NCBI RefSeq assembly: GCF_013377295.1
Contig: NZ_CP016180.1
Coordinates: 744,001 to 808,000, forward strand
DNA: 64,000 nt
Origin: Pasteurella skyensis
GTDB lineage: Bacteria; Pseudomonadota; Gammaproteobacteria; Enterobacterales; Pasteurellaceae
Reading direction: 5' to 3'
Shown here: piece after piece, positions 1 through 7,980 of the stretch
Layout of the letters: each line of letters opens with the position of its first letter
Position numbering within the stretch: the stretch's first letter is position 1
Notes under the pieces: generated by a model
The model's database searches: none
Seen by the model: the letters and a program-made list of their open reading frames with translations, nothing else
What the model was told of the DNA's origin: nothing
Program-made: the position numbers and the translations under genes

Positions 1-66
1 AATCGGCTTGAAATACCGTCTAATATTCGATTGGTTTTAGATGTTGATCCATTGGATTTTAGTTAA
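1..66 (+). CDS. priA: primosomal helicase PriA, C-terminal end only
   Basis: An open frame enters from the left edge and stops at TAA 64-66. Its last residues read RLVLDVDPLDFS, which resembles the conserved tail of PriA (VLDVDP followed by two to four residues). PriA is the 3'-5' helicase that reloads the replisome at stalled forks. Only 21 residues are visible, so the call rests on this short tail. Confidence 0.55.
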   Translation, partial: NRLEIPSNIRLVLDVDPLDFS

Positions 67-85
67 GTGATACAAGGGACAAATT

Positions 86-916
86 ATGTCAAAAATAAAA
101 AAAGAAAAATTACGAGTAAAAGGCTTATCTATTGAGGTTTATACGGAAGATTTTCGTAATGATTATATTAGCTTGACGGATATTGCGAAATATAGAAATG
201 CGGAAGATCCCCGTTTTGTTATTCAGAATTGGATGAGAAATCGAAATACTTTAGAATTTATTGGAATATGGGAAACGTTAAATAATCAAAATTTTAACCG
301 TGTGCAATTCGACACGTTTAAAAATGAGTCTGGTTTAAATCGTTTTATTATGACACCACAAAAATGGATTGAAACAACTAATGCAATAGGTATTGTTTCA
401 AAATCAGGTAGGTATGGAGGTACTTATGCACATTCTGATATTGCAGTGGAGTTTGCCTCTTGGATTTCTGCAGAATTTAAACTCTATATTATTCAAGATT
501 ATAAACGCTTAAAAACCGATGAAAATTCAAAATTATCGCTTTCTTGGAATTTGAATCGAGAAATTTCAAAAATTAATTATAAACTGCATACTGATGCAAT
601 TAAAAAGCATTTATTAGAAAACCTTACACCCGCACAGCTTTCTTATAAATATGCCTCAGAAGCTGATATGTTAAATGTGGCTCTGTTTAATCAAAGAGCA
701 AAAGATTGGCGTGATGAAAACCCTGATTTAAAAGGAAATATGCGAGATTATGCGGGTTTAAATGAATTATTAGTGCTTGCAAATATGGAAAGTTATAATG
801 CAATTTTAATTGAAAAAGGGATCGAGCAGAGAGAACGAATGATCGAATTGAGAAATTTAGCAAAAACACAATTATTATCATTAGAACGCTTAAATAGCCC
901 TGATATAAAAAACTAA
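86..916 (+). CDS. KilA-N domain protein
   Basis: 276 residues. The KilA-N DNA-binding domain covers roughly residues 25-150; visible landmarks are YISLTDIAKY near residue 27, the GGTYAHSDIAVEFASWIS block near 113 and the IIQDYKRLK end. The C-terminal half is helical (LNWNLNRE-like, then repeated Leu/Lys helices). KilA-N proteins are known from phages and as stand-alone chromosomal genes; the target is unknown. It lies 20 bases behind the priA end, with AGGGA ahead of the ATG, so it may be cotranscribed with priA. No phage genes adjoin it here. Confidence 0.85.
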   Translation: MSKIKKEKLRVKGLSIEVYTEDFRNDYISLTDIAKYRNAEDPRFVIQNWMRNRNTLEFIGIWETLNNQNFNRVQFDTFKNESGLNRFIMTPQKWIETTNAIGIVSKSGRYGGTYAHSDIAVEFASWISAEFKLYIIQDYKRLKTDENSKLSLSWNLNREISKINYKLHTDAIKKHLLENLTPAQLSYKYASEADMLNVALFNQRAKDWRDENPDLKGNMRDYAGLNELLVLANMESYNAILIEKGIEQRERMIELRNLAKTQLLSLERLNSPDIKN

Positions 917-992
917 CCTAGCTTACTGTTAGCATTCACTTTTTCAATTCGTTATAATTCGACAAATTTTTTATAAAGGATACTAAATAAAA

Positions 993-2108
993 ATGACACA
1001 ATTACAAACCCCTTACTATTTAATTGATAAATCAAAACTACAACGTAATATGGAAAAAATTGCCTATGTGCAACAAAAATCAGGGGCAAAAGCCTTATTA
1101 GCATTAAAATGTTTTGCAACGTGGTCAGTGTTTGATTTTATGTCGCAATATATGGCAGGGACAACTTCGTCATCACTTTATGAAGTGAAATTAGGTAAAG
1201 ATAAATTTGGGGGTGAAACCCACGCTTATAGTGTTGCTTATTCACCAGATGAAATTGATGAAGTTGTCGCTAATGCTGATAAGATTATTTTTAATTCAAT
1301 TAATCAACTAAAACGTTACAAAGATCACGCTAAAAATATTCAACGTGGTTTACGAGTAAATCCTCGTGTGAGTACTTCAAGTTTTTTACTAGCGGATCCC
1401 GCTCGCCCTTATAGTCGTTTAGGGGAATGGGATTTGCAAAAAATCGAAGAAATCTTACCGCTTATTAATGGTTTTATGTTTCATAATAACTGTGAAAATC
1501 CAAGTTTTGAAAAATTTGATGAAATGCTAACCCATATTGAAAACCACTTTGGTGAATTATTACATCAAGTGGATTGGGTCAGTTTAGGTGGTGGTATTCA
1601 TTTTACAGGAAAAGATTATCCCATCGACCAATTTGCAGATCGTTTAAAGCAATTTTCTGAAAAATTTGGTGTTCAAGTTTATTTAGAACCCGGTGAGGCG
1701 TCTATTACTTTGAGTTGTAGCTTTGAAACCACTGTATTAGATGTGGGTAATAATGAAAAAGATTATGTGATTGTGGATAGTTCTATTGAGGCACATTTAT
1801 TAGATTTATTGATTTATCGCTCAGAAGCACGTTTAACCGAAGATGAGTTTTATGGCAAAGGGGATTATCAATATCTTGTTTGTGGAAAATCCTGTTTAGC
1901 AGGAGATATTTTTGGTGAATATAAATTTGAAAAACCATTACAAATTGGCGATCGTCTTTCATTTTGTGATACAGCAGGGTATTCAATGGTTAAAAAGAAC
2001 TGGTTTAATGGTGTAAATATGCCCTCTATTGCCATTAAAGAGCTTGATGGAACGGTTAAATTAGTTAAACAGTTTGGGTATCAGGATTATGTAGAGAGTT
2101 TGTCTTAA
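993..2108 (+). CDS. nspC: carboxynorspermidine/carboxyspermidine decarboxylase
   Basis: 371 residues, normal length for NspC, a cytosolic PLP-dependent fold-type III decarboxylase that makes (nor)spermidine from the carboxy form. Lys39 in ALKCFATW is the expected Schiff-base lysine. The glycine-rich phosphate-binding stretch LGGGIHFTG is near residue 200 and the CGKSCLAGD active-site loop near 298. AAAGGA lies ahead of the ATG. The enzyme that makes its substrate is encoded at 4807-6042 on the same strand, separated by three unrelated genes instead of being adjacent. Confidence 0.93.
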   Translation: MTQLQTPYYLIDKSKLQRNMEKIAYVQQKSGAKALLALKCFATWSVFDFMSQYMAGTTSSSLYEVKLGKDKFGGETHAYSVAYSPDEIDEVVANADKIIFNSINQLKRYKDHAKNIQRGLRVNPRVSTSSFLLADPARPYSRLGEWDLQKIEEILPLINGFMFHNNCENPSFEKFDEMLTHIENHFGELLHQVDWVSLGGGIHFTGKDYPIDQFADRLKQFSEKFGVQVYLEPGEASITLSCSFETTVLDVGNNEKDYVIVDSSIEAHLLDLLIYRSEARLTEDEFYGKGDYQYLVCGKSCLAGDIFGEYKFEKPLQIGDRLSFCDTAGYSMVKKNWFNGVNMPSIAIKELDGTVKLVKQFGYQDYVESLS

Positions 2109-2127
2109 TCTAAGATTTTGAAATACT

Positions 2128-3021
2128 ATGAACAACAACCACCTAATCCAAATAACATATATCAGTTTAATGGGATTTATCTTTCCCATTATGCGGTTTA
2201 TGAGCCTCCATTTTGATACGATCAATAATAATGCAGTACGATTTTTATCAGGAGGCTTAGTTCTTATTTTTATTATTCTATTTAAATTTAGAACCGAAAT
2301 AAGAAAAATCATAAGCGATCCTACCTTAATCATAAAATTACTCATTTTGGGTATTTTTATGGTTGGGAATATGTATTTTTTTATTAATGGATTACAACAA
2401 ACCTCTGCGGTAACAGGAAGTCTTTTTGGTATTTTAGCAATGCCTTTAGCCATTTTAATGGCAGCGATTTTTTTTGAAGATGAGCGAACTCGCTGTAAAC
2501 AAAAACGTTTTTATTTAGGGGCAACAATCACTTTTACTGGCGCTATTCTTTTTATCTTTTTTGCAAAGCAACCTAATATAGAACAGAACTTTTTAATGGG
2601 AAGCTTATTTTTAGGTATTTCTATTTTTATTCAATCCATTCAGAATATCTTTGTTAAAACCATTTCTAAACAATTACACAGTGTGGTAATCAGTGCTTCA
2701 ACAGCCAGTATCGCAGGGCTTATTTATTTACTTATAGCAATTCAGACCCAAAAAATCACACAACTACAAACGGTTGAATGGTCGCTACTGATTGGGTTAA
2801 GTTGTGCAGGGATTTATGGCATATTGGTCGGAATGTTTATGTCTTTTTATATAATGTCTACACAAGGCGTTGTGATTTTTAATGTTATTCGTCTTACCGT
2901 TCCTATTTCTACTGCGATAACAAGTTATTTTATACTTGGAGAAACAATTAATATTTATCAAGTGATTGGGGCTGCGGTGGTGATTTTGGGTAGTGTTATT
3001 GTATTAAAAACAAAAAATTAG
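2128..3021 (+). CDS. EamA/DMT-family inner-membrane transporter
   Basis: 297 residues with about ten hydrophobic segments in two similar halves, as in the drug/metabolite transporter (EamA) family. The second half carries the usual GE(T)I...GA..I.LGS end (residues about 275-292). It begins 20 bases after nspC with only a weak ribosome site and is probably cotranscribed with it. Metabolite export, perhaps of an amine, is possible from context only; the substrate cannot be read from sequence. Confidence 0.82.
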   Translation: MNNNHLIQITYISLMGFIFPIMRFMSLHFDTINNNAVRFLSGGLVLIFIILFKFRTEIRKIISDPTLIIKLLILGIFMVGNMYFFINGLQQTSAVTGSLFGILAMPLAILMAAIFFEDERTRCKQKRFYLGATITFTGAILFIFFAKQPNIEQNFLMGSLFLGISIFIQSIQNIFVKTISKQLHSVVISASTASIAGLIYLLIAIQTQKITQLQTVEWSLLIGLSCAGIYGILVGMFMSFYIMSTQGVVIFNVIRLTVPISTAITSYFILGETINIYQVIGAAVVILGSVIVLKTKN

Positions 3022-3041
3022 CTAAGTGAACCTTAATTATA

Positions 3042-3093
3042 AGCGGGTACATTTAGACAAAAAATTACAAAAAGTTTGAATAATGTAACCGCT
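3042..3093. terminator. paired uptake-signal-like hairpin between convergent genes
   Basis: AGCGGGTACATT at 3042 and AATGTAACCGCT at 3082 can pair over 12 bases with one mismatch. The hairpin lies between the ends of the convergent genes 2128-3021 and 3107-4072. There is no clean T run on the + side, so termination is inferred from position. Confidence 0.45.
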
Positions 3094-3106
3094 ATGATTT
3101 TAGGTT

Positions 3107-4072
3107 TTAGACTTTCTGTCCAAATATTCTATCACTCAATTTTACATACCACGCCGCCGCTTGTACTTGAATAATATACGCCATTGCGATAACAATAGAA
3201 ATTTCTGCACCTGATTCTCCAAATACGGTCATTGCAATAGCCAGTGCGATCGATAAATTTCGCATTACTGTGCCATAAACGACGGCAATGGCATCTTCTC
3301 GATTAAAAAACACCTTAGCCACAATGGTACTTAACGCGAAATTAATAACATATAAAATAATGATAGGCGTTAAATAACTGATAAGTACAGTAGGCTCTGC
3401 GGTTATGGATTTGGCTTTTAGTGCCATTGCCACAAATACAATACCTAATACCCCTAATGTTGAAAACATCGGAACTTTGGGTTTAATATTTTTTTGATAG
3501 TGTTCTTGACCAAATTTTTTTACTAAATATTTACGAGTAACCAGTCCCATAAACATAGGTAAGAAAACCACAAACATAATGGACGTAAACACTTGTTGTA
3601 CAGGAATTTCAATACTTTTTCCCATTAACCATTTGGCATATAAAGGTGTTGCAATAGAGCCTAAAATAAGTCCAAATACGGTCATTTGGATTGCTGCATT
3701 GATATTGCCTTTGGCAAATCCTGTCCAAGATATAGTCATTCCACTGGTTGGGAGTAGGGCAACAAATAAAATGCCTAATCGAATTAAAGGTTGTTCAGGA
3801 AAGAATAGTTTTCCTAAAAAGAAGGCAATAAAAGGGATAACGGCAAAATTTAAAAATTGTGCCACAATCTGTGCTTTCAATTCTTTAGGTGATAAAACAG
3901 CTTCAAGTTTTAAGTTAATCATCATTGGATAAACCATTAAAAAAGTTAATGGGACAATGGTGATTTTTAAAAAACGCATATCAAAAATAGAGCCACTGCT
4001 AATTCCCAAAATCATTACAATTGGAATTGCCCAAACTAAATTTTTTTGAATAACTGCTAATATTTTCCACAT
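3107..4072 (-). CDS. ACR3/bile acid:sodium symporter-like permease
   Basis: 321 residues with about ten membrane segments, in the BART superfamily (bile acid:Na+ symporter / ACR3). True ACR3 arsenite permeases have a conserved cysteine in the fourth segment within a P-C-T motif; the matching place here reads LLPTSGMTISW without cysteine, so arsenite export is doubtful. The later block VYGTVMRNLSIALAIA is typical of the superfamily. It is followed downstream on the same strand by nothing closer than the convergent EamA gene; upstream lies a DsrE-family gene. Confidence 0.78.
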   Translation of the reverse strand: MWKILAVIQKNLVWAIPIVMILGISSGSIFDMRFLKITIVPLTFLMVYPMMINLKLEAVLSPKELKAQIVAQFLNFAVIPFIAFFLGKLFFPEQPLIRLGILFVALLPTSGMTISWTGFAKGNINAAIQMTVFGLILGSIATPLYAKWLMGKSIEIPVQQVFTSIMFVVFLPMFMGLVTRKYLVKKFGQEHYQKNIKPKVPMFSTLGVLGIVFVAMALKAKSITAEPTVLISYLTPIIILYVINFALSTIVAKVFFNREDAIAVVYGTVMRNLSIALAIAMTVFGESGAEISIVIAMAYIIQVQAAAWYVKLSDRIFGQKV

Positions 4073-4153
4073 AATAAAAATTACAATCCTTAGTTAAAAC
4101 ACAAAATGCCACTTAGACAGTGGCATTAAAATAATGTTAATCTAAACTCTTCA

Positions 4154-4528
4154 TTAGCTAATTTGTAATGAACCTTTAGCATTCATAATAAGATCAATCA
4201 CTTCGCCGCCATCAATAATATCAAAACGTGAATCAATTTGTTCTGGAGTGATTTTGTTATGAACCATACAAGCCTTACAAACTAAGATTTTTCCCCCTTT
4301 TTCAATGAAGGCTTCTTGTAATGCTTTTAATCCACCAAAAGGGGTACCGATATCAATATTATCAACCTTTCCTGGAATAGCGAGACTTACCGCATCAACC
4401 ATTAAAAGAATGGTTGCAGAATAGCCTTTTTCTAATACTTTATTTGCCAGTGTAAAAGCCACAGTGGGTTTATTCGGGTTGGTTTCATTTTCAAAAATAG
4501 TACCAACGTAATCATAATGTGTCGTCAT
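4154..4528 (-). CDS. DsrE/DsrF-like family protein
   Basis: 124 residues from the ATG at 4528, chosen because AAGAGG sits at the right distance; an upstream in-frame ATG at 4567 lacks a site. Features are TIFENETNPNKPTVAFTLANKVLEKGYSATILLMVDAVSL-type strands and one cysteine motif CKACM near residue 88, as in DsrE-like sulfur-carrier or peroxiredoxin-like folds. Function in sulfur relay or redox is inferred from the family. It is 81 bases upstream of the permease on the same strand. Confidence 0.75.
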   Translation of the reverse strand: MTTHYDYVGTIFENETNPNKPTVAFTLANKVLEKGYSATILLMVDAVSLAIPGKVDNIDIGTPFGGLKALQEAFIEKGGKILVCKACMVHNKITPEQIDSRFDIIDGGEVIDLIMNAKGSLQIS

Positions 4529-4704
4529 TTTAGCCTCTTTTTTAATTTGGGATATATTTAATATCATATTATTTTAATATCAAACTATACCAACATTAAA
4601 GAATGAGATCAATTAAAATTGTAAAAACATTAAAATATCTTACCGCTTAAAACTAAATTTTGTTACAATTCAGTGGTTATTTTGTTAAAAATACACCAAT
4701 TTGG

Positions 4705-4742
4705 CTCGATATTGACTTTTTAGGTTTTCAATATGTATCGAG
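4705..4742 (+). promoter_or_regulatory. 5'-leader hairpin ahead of carboxynorspermidine synthase
   Basis: CTCGATA pairs perfectly with TATCGAG and an inner TTG/CAA adds three pairs around a 14-base loop. It lies 64 bases ahead of the start codon and has no T run after it, so it is not an ordinary terminator. A regulatory role is only a guess. Confidence 0.3.
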
Positions 4743-4806
4743 TTTACTTTAAGCCTTATACCTTTAGAGTTAGCATCTTAAAGGGAATATGGAGGAAAAT
4801 GCTATA

Positions 4807-6042
4807 ATGAAGAAAAATGTGTTAATTATTGGTGCAGGGGGTGTTGCTCAAGTAGTGGCTCATAAATGTGCTCAAAATAATGATATTTTAGGTAATATTG
4901 TTATTGCCTCTCGAACGCTATCAAAATGTCAAAACATTGCCAAAAGCATTGAGGAAAAGAATAATTTTAAAATTCCTAGTACAATTCAATGCTATGCCCT
5001 TGATGCTTTTGATATTGAACAAACCAAAGCCCTTATTGAAAAAACACAGTCACAAATTGTGATTAATGTTGCCCAATCTTTTCAAAATATGCCTATTTTA
5101 GAAGCTTGTATTCAAACAGGTGTCGCTTATATTGATACGGCTATTGCTGAAGATCAAGATAAGGTTTGTCCAACCCCTCCTTGGTATGGTCATTATGAAT
5201 GGAAGCGTTTAGAGCGTTGTAAAGAGAATAAGATTACGGCTATTCTAAGTGCAGGGTTTGATCCTGGTGTTGTGAATGCTTATGCAAGTTACGGTGTAAC
5301 GCTTTTTGATTCCGTTGAGAGTATTGATATTATTGATATTAATGCGGGTAATCACGGAAAATATTTTGCGACTAACTTTGATCCTGAAGTGAATTTTAGA
5401 GAGTTTACAGGGGTAGTGTATTCTTGGCAAAATAATCAATGGCAAACCAATCAAATGTTTGAGGTAAAACGTACCGATGATTTACCTGTTGTAGGTGTGC
5501 AAAACTCTTACTTAACGGGACACGAAGAAGTACATTCATTAGCTCAGCATTTGGATGTACCTAATATCCGCTTTTGGATGGGATTTGGCGATCATTATAT
5601 TAACGTATTTAATGTGTTGAAAAATTTAGGTTTATTGTCTGAAAAACCAGTAACAACAGCGGAAGGTGTTGAAGTGGTACCATTAAAAGTCGTTAAAGCA
5701 GTCTTACCAGATCCTCCTTCTTTGGCTGAAAACTATACAGGTCATACTTGTATTGGTGATCTGATTAAAGGTAAAAAAGACGGTAAAGATAAAGAAGTGT
5801 TTATTTATAATACTGCAAGTCATACAGAGGCTTATGAAGAGGTGGGCAGTCAAGGTATTTCTTATACCGCAGGCGTTCCTGCTGTTGCAGCGGCAATACT
5901 GGTTGCAACAGGGGAATGGGATTGTTTAGAAATGCGTAATGTAGAACAACTTGATCCTAAACCTTACCTCAATGTATTAAACAAAATCGGCTTACCAAAT
6001 CGTATTAAAGATGAAAATGGTGATCGTGAACTCGTGTTTTGA
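4807..6042 (+). CDS. carboxynorspermidine synthase (saccharopine dehydrogenase family)
   Basis: 411 residues from the ATG at 4807; GGAGG at 4791-4795 supports this start over the ATG at 4789. The N-terminus VLIIGAGGVAQVVAHKCAQN is the NAD(P)-binding Rossmann turn, and the length matches the saccharopine-dehydrogenase-like carboxynorspermidine synthases. The enzyme condenses aspartate semialdehyde with a diamine; NspC (993-2108) then decarboxylates the product, giving norspermidine or spermidine without S-adenosylmethionine. It is followed by a strong terminator. Confidence 0.9.
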   Translation: MKKNVLIIGAGGVAQVVAHKCAQNNDILGNIVIASRTLSKCQNIAKSIEEKNNFKIPSTIQCYALDAFDIEQTKALIEKTQSQIVINVAQSFQNMPILEACIQTGVAYIDTAIAEDQDKVCPTPPWYGHYEWKRLERCKENKITAILSAGFDPGVVNAYASYGVTLFDSVESIDIIDINAGNHGKYFATNFDPEVNFREFTGVVYSWQNNQWQTNQMFEVKRTDDLPVVGVQNSYLTGHEEVHSLAQHLDVPNIRFWMGFGDHYINVFNVLKNLGLLSEKPVTTAEGVEVVPLKVVKAVLPDPPSLAENYTGHTCIGDLIKGKKDGKDKEVFIYNTASHTEAYEEVGSQGISYTAGVPAVAAAILVATGEWDCLEMRNVEQLDPKPYLNVLNKIGLPNRIKDENGDRELVF

Positions 6043-6087
6043 TATTTTAGTGGGATAACACTACTAAGTAAAAAGCAGTAAAGATAT

Positions 6088-6137
6088 AAGCGGTATGATC
6101 TTTGTAAAAATTTGCAAAAATCATACCGCTTTTTTAT
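6088..6137 (+). terminator. terminator built from two inverted uptake-signal-like sequences
   Basis: AAGCGGTATGAT at 6088 pairs perfectly with ATCATACCGCTT at 6120 over 12 bases and is followed by six T. This is a clear Rho-independent terminator for the gene ending at 6042. Confidence 0.88.
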
Positions 6138-6174
6138 AATCCAAAGCAACCTCCTATAATAATAAGGTTCTCAA

Positions 6175-7206
6175 ATGAAAATAATACAACGCCTTTTAGC
6201 CCTATTATGTCTATTATCTCCAACAACAATGGCGAGTGAATCGAATGATGAAGCCATTAAAGAAATGCCAAATTTTCAACATAAAGATTGGGAATTAGCT
6301 TGTGATAATACAGGGACTTGTCGAGCCGCAGGGTATAACCCTGAAAGTGAATATGAAAATCTTGTTTCTGTTATGCTTACTCGAAAAGCAGGAAATAAAC
6401 AAAAAGTAAGTGCAGAGATTCAATTTAGGACAACTGCTTATTATGGCGGTGATTCTTGTCCTAGCGAGGTCTATTTTGTTATAAATCGTAAAGGACAAGG
6501 TGATATTCGCCTATCGAAAGCCTGTACTGGTAAGTTGAATAAAAAGCAAACTCAAGCATTATTAAATGCGTTGAAAAAGGTAAGTGTCATTAAATTTGGA
6601 ACAAAGAGAGATACCTTTATCCTTTCCGATCAAGGGGCAACAGCAGTATTATTAAAAATGGACGAATATCAGAAACGAGTAGGTAAGCCGTCTGCCTTAA
6701 TTAAAAAAGGTAAAAGTAAAGAAGCAGTTTTACAACCAAAAGCCAAGCCAATTATTACTATTCCTGTGATGCCAAAAGCTAAAAAACACTTAACTTTTGG
6801 ATTGTTAAAAAGCAACCTTAAAAAACAATTAAATAAACTTCCTTGTGATTTCGTAAATAAAAATACCGATATTTGGGCTTATGCTTTAAATGATAAACAG
6901 TCACTGTTAGAAATACCTTGTATGATGGGAGCTTATAATTACTCTGCTTATTATGTGGTTGTTGATAAGCAATTAAATGAAGTACAGGCTACTGTAGGTG
7001 AGGGGAATGGCTATGAGAATGGCATTATTTCAGGTTATTGGAAAGGACGTGGCGTAGGGGATTGCTGGGCTTCTGTTGAATATGCTTGGAATGGTGAAAA
7101 ATTTGTTTTAAGCAGTGATTCTTATACTGGAATGTGTCGTGGCTTTGCTGGTGGAGCGTGGAATTTGCCGAGTTATGTGAGCGAAGTGAAGCATTCTGAC
7201 AAATAA
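6175..7206 (+). CDS. secreted DUF1176 domain protein
   Basis: 343 residues. The first 20 residues form a signal peptide ending TTMAS, so the protein is probably periplasmic. The body has paired cysteines (CDNTGTC near 41; GDSCPSEV near 98; KACTGK near 119) and ends in a tryptophan- and glycine-rich domain with CWASVEYAWNG near 298, matching the DUF1176 pattern as I know it. The biochemical role of this family is unknown to me. It stands alone between two paired-repeat hairpins. Confidence 0.75.
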   Translation: MKIIQRLLALLCLLSPTTMASESNDEAIKEMPNFQHKDWELACDNTGTCRAAGYNPESEYENLVSVMLTRKAGNKQKVSAEIQFRTTAYYGGDSCPSEVYFVINRKGQGDIRLSKACTGKLNKKQTQALLNALKKVSVIKFGTKRDTFILSDQGATAVLLKMDEYQKRVGKPSALIKKGKSKEAVLQPKAKPIITIPVMPKAKKHLTFGLLKSNLKKQLNKLPCDFVNKNTDIWAYALNDKQSLLEIPCMMGAYNYSAYYVVVDKQLNEVQATVGEGNGYENGIISGYWKGRGVGDCWASVEYAWNGEKFVLSSDSYTGMCRGFAGGAWNLPSYVSEVKHSDK

Positions 7207-7213
7207 GCGAGTG

Positions 7214-7269
7214 ATAGCGGTAAGATGATCACAAAAATTTGCAAAAAATTAGAAACATCTCACCGCTAT
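7214..7269. terminator. paired uptake-signal-like hairpin between convergent genes
   Basis: ATAGCGGTAAGATG at 7214 pairs with CATCTCACCGCTAT at 7256 with one G-T mismatch. It lies between the convergent genes ending at 7206 and 7302. No T run follows, so termination is inferred. Confidence 0.5.
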
Positions 7270-7301
7270 GTGATTATATTAAATGGTTTTTTCATTTGTA
7301 C

Positions 7302-7877
7302 CTACTCAGTTTTTAATTTACCCTCTTCTATGGTGGAATAATCCCTAATACAAGATTTTGGCATTTCTAAAAATGCCGCTAATTTGAGAATATCTTCTCG
7401 CATTTGCTCTAATCCATTATGGTTAAGAATATTAATGCGGCGACCACCTCGAGTTAACATATTAAGTTCATAACACACATAGCTAAGTTGTTGTTTTTGA
7501 TTAATTTGTAATCCAATAATATTACTCAGTTTAACACAACGATATGGTTTTTTTGAAAATGTACCTTTGTTTTTATCAAACTTAATTTTGGCAATATAAT
7601 CATCTGAGACGTGATATCCCAATACAATTAAACCACCTCCAAAAAGAGCAATAAACAGAACTAAATCGAGTTGTGACCAGAAGTAATAGATGATAGCGGC
7701 AATAATGAATAAGCTTCCACCTAAGACAAAGTAAAGGGAAGAGTAAAGAAAAGATTCTCTTGTGGGTTGGAAGTACAATAAGTTATCTTTTACAACCGCA
7801 TAGTGAGTACAAAACTTAGGACCATTTTTTAACAAATGTTTGCTGAGATTGATGTCGTGCTGAACTAATTTTTTCAT
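7302..7877 (-). CDS. membrane protein with PH-like C-terminal domain, unknown
   Basis: 191 residues from the ATG at 7877, chosen because GAGGT lies six bases ahead; longer in-frame starts lack a site. Two adjacent hydrophobic segments (about residues 47-90) are followed by a basic soluble domain with YRCVKLSNIIGLQINQK and RRINILNHNGLEQMREDI. That order of two TM segments and a beta-rich tail recalls bacterial PH-domain membrane proteins, but I do not recognise the family firmly. Confidence 0.6.
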   Translation of the reverse strand: MKKLVQHDINLSKHLLKNGPKFCTHYAVVKDNLLYFQPTRESFLYSSLYFVLGGSLFIIAAIIYYFWSQLDLVLFIALFGGGLIVLGYHVSDDYIAKIKFDKNKGTFSKKPYRCVKLSNIIGLQINQKQQLSYVCYELNMLTRGGRRINILNHNGLEQMREDILKLAAFLEMPKSCIRDYSTIEEGKLKTE

Positions 7878-7980
7878 ACGATACCTCATTGATGAAAAAT
7901 ACATTAGGAGATATATCAAAAAATAAAGCCCATCTTTTGATGAGCTTTATTGTATCGCAATTGTGTTCAATTAAACACCA

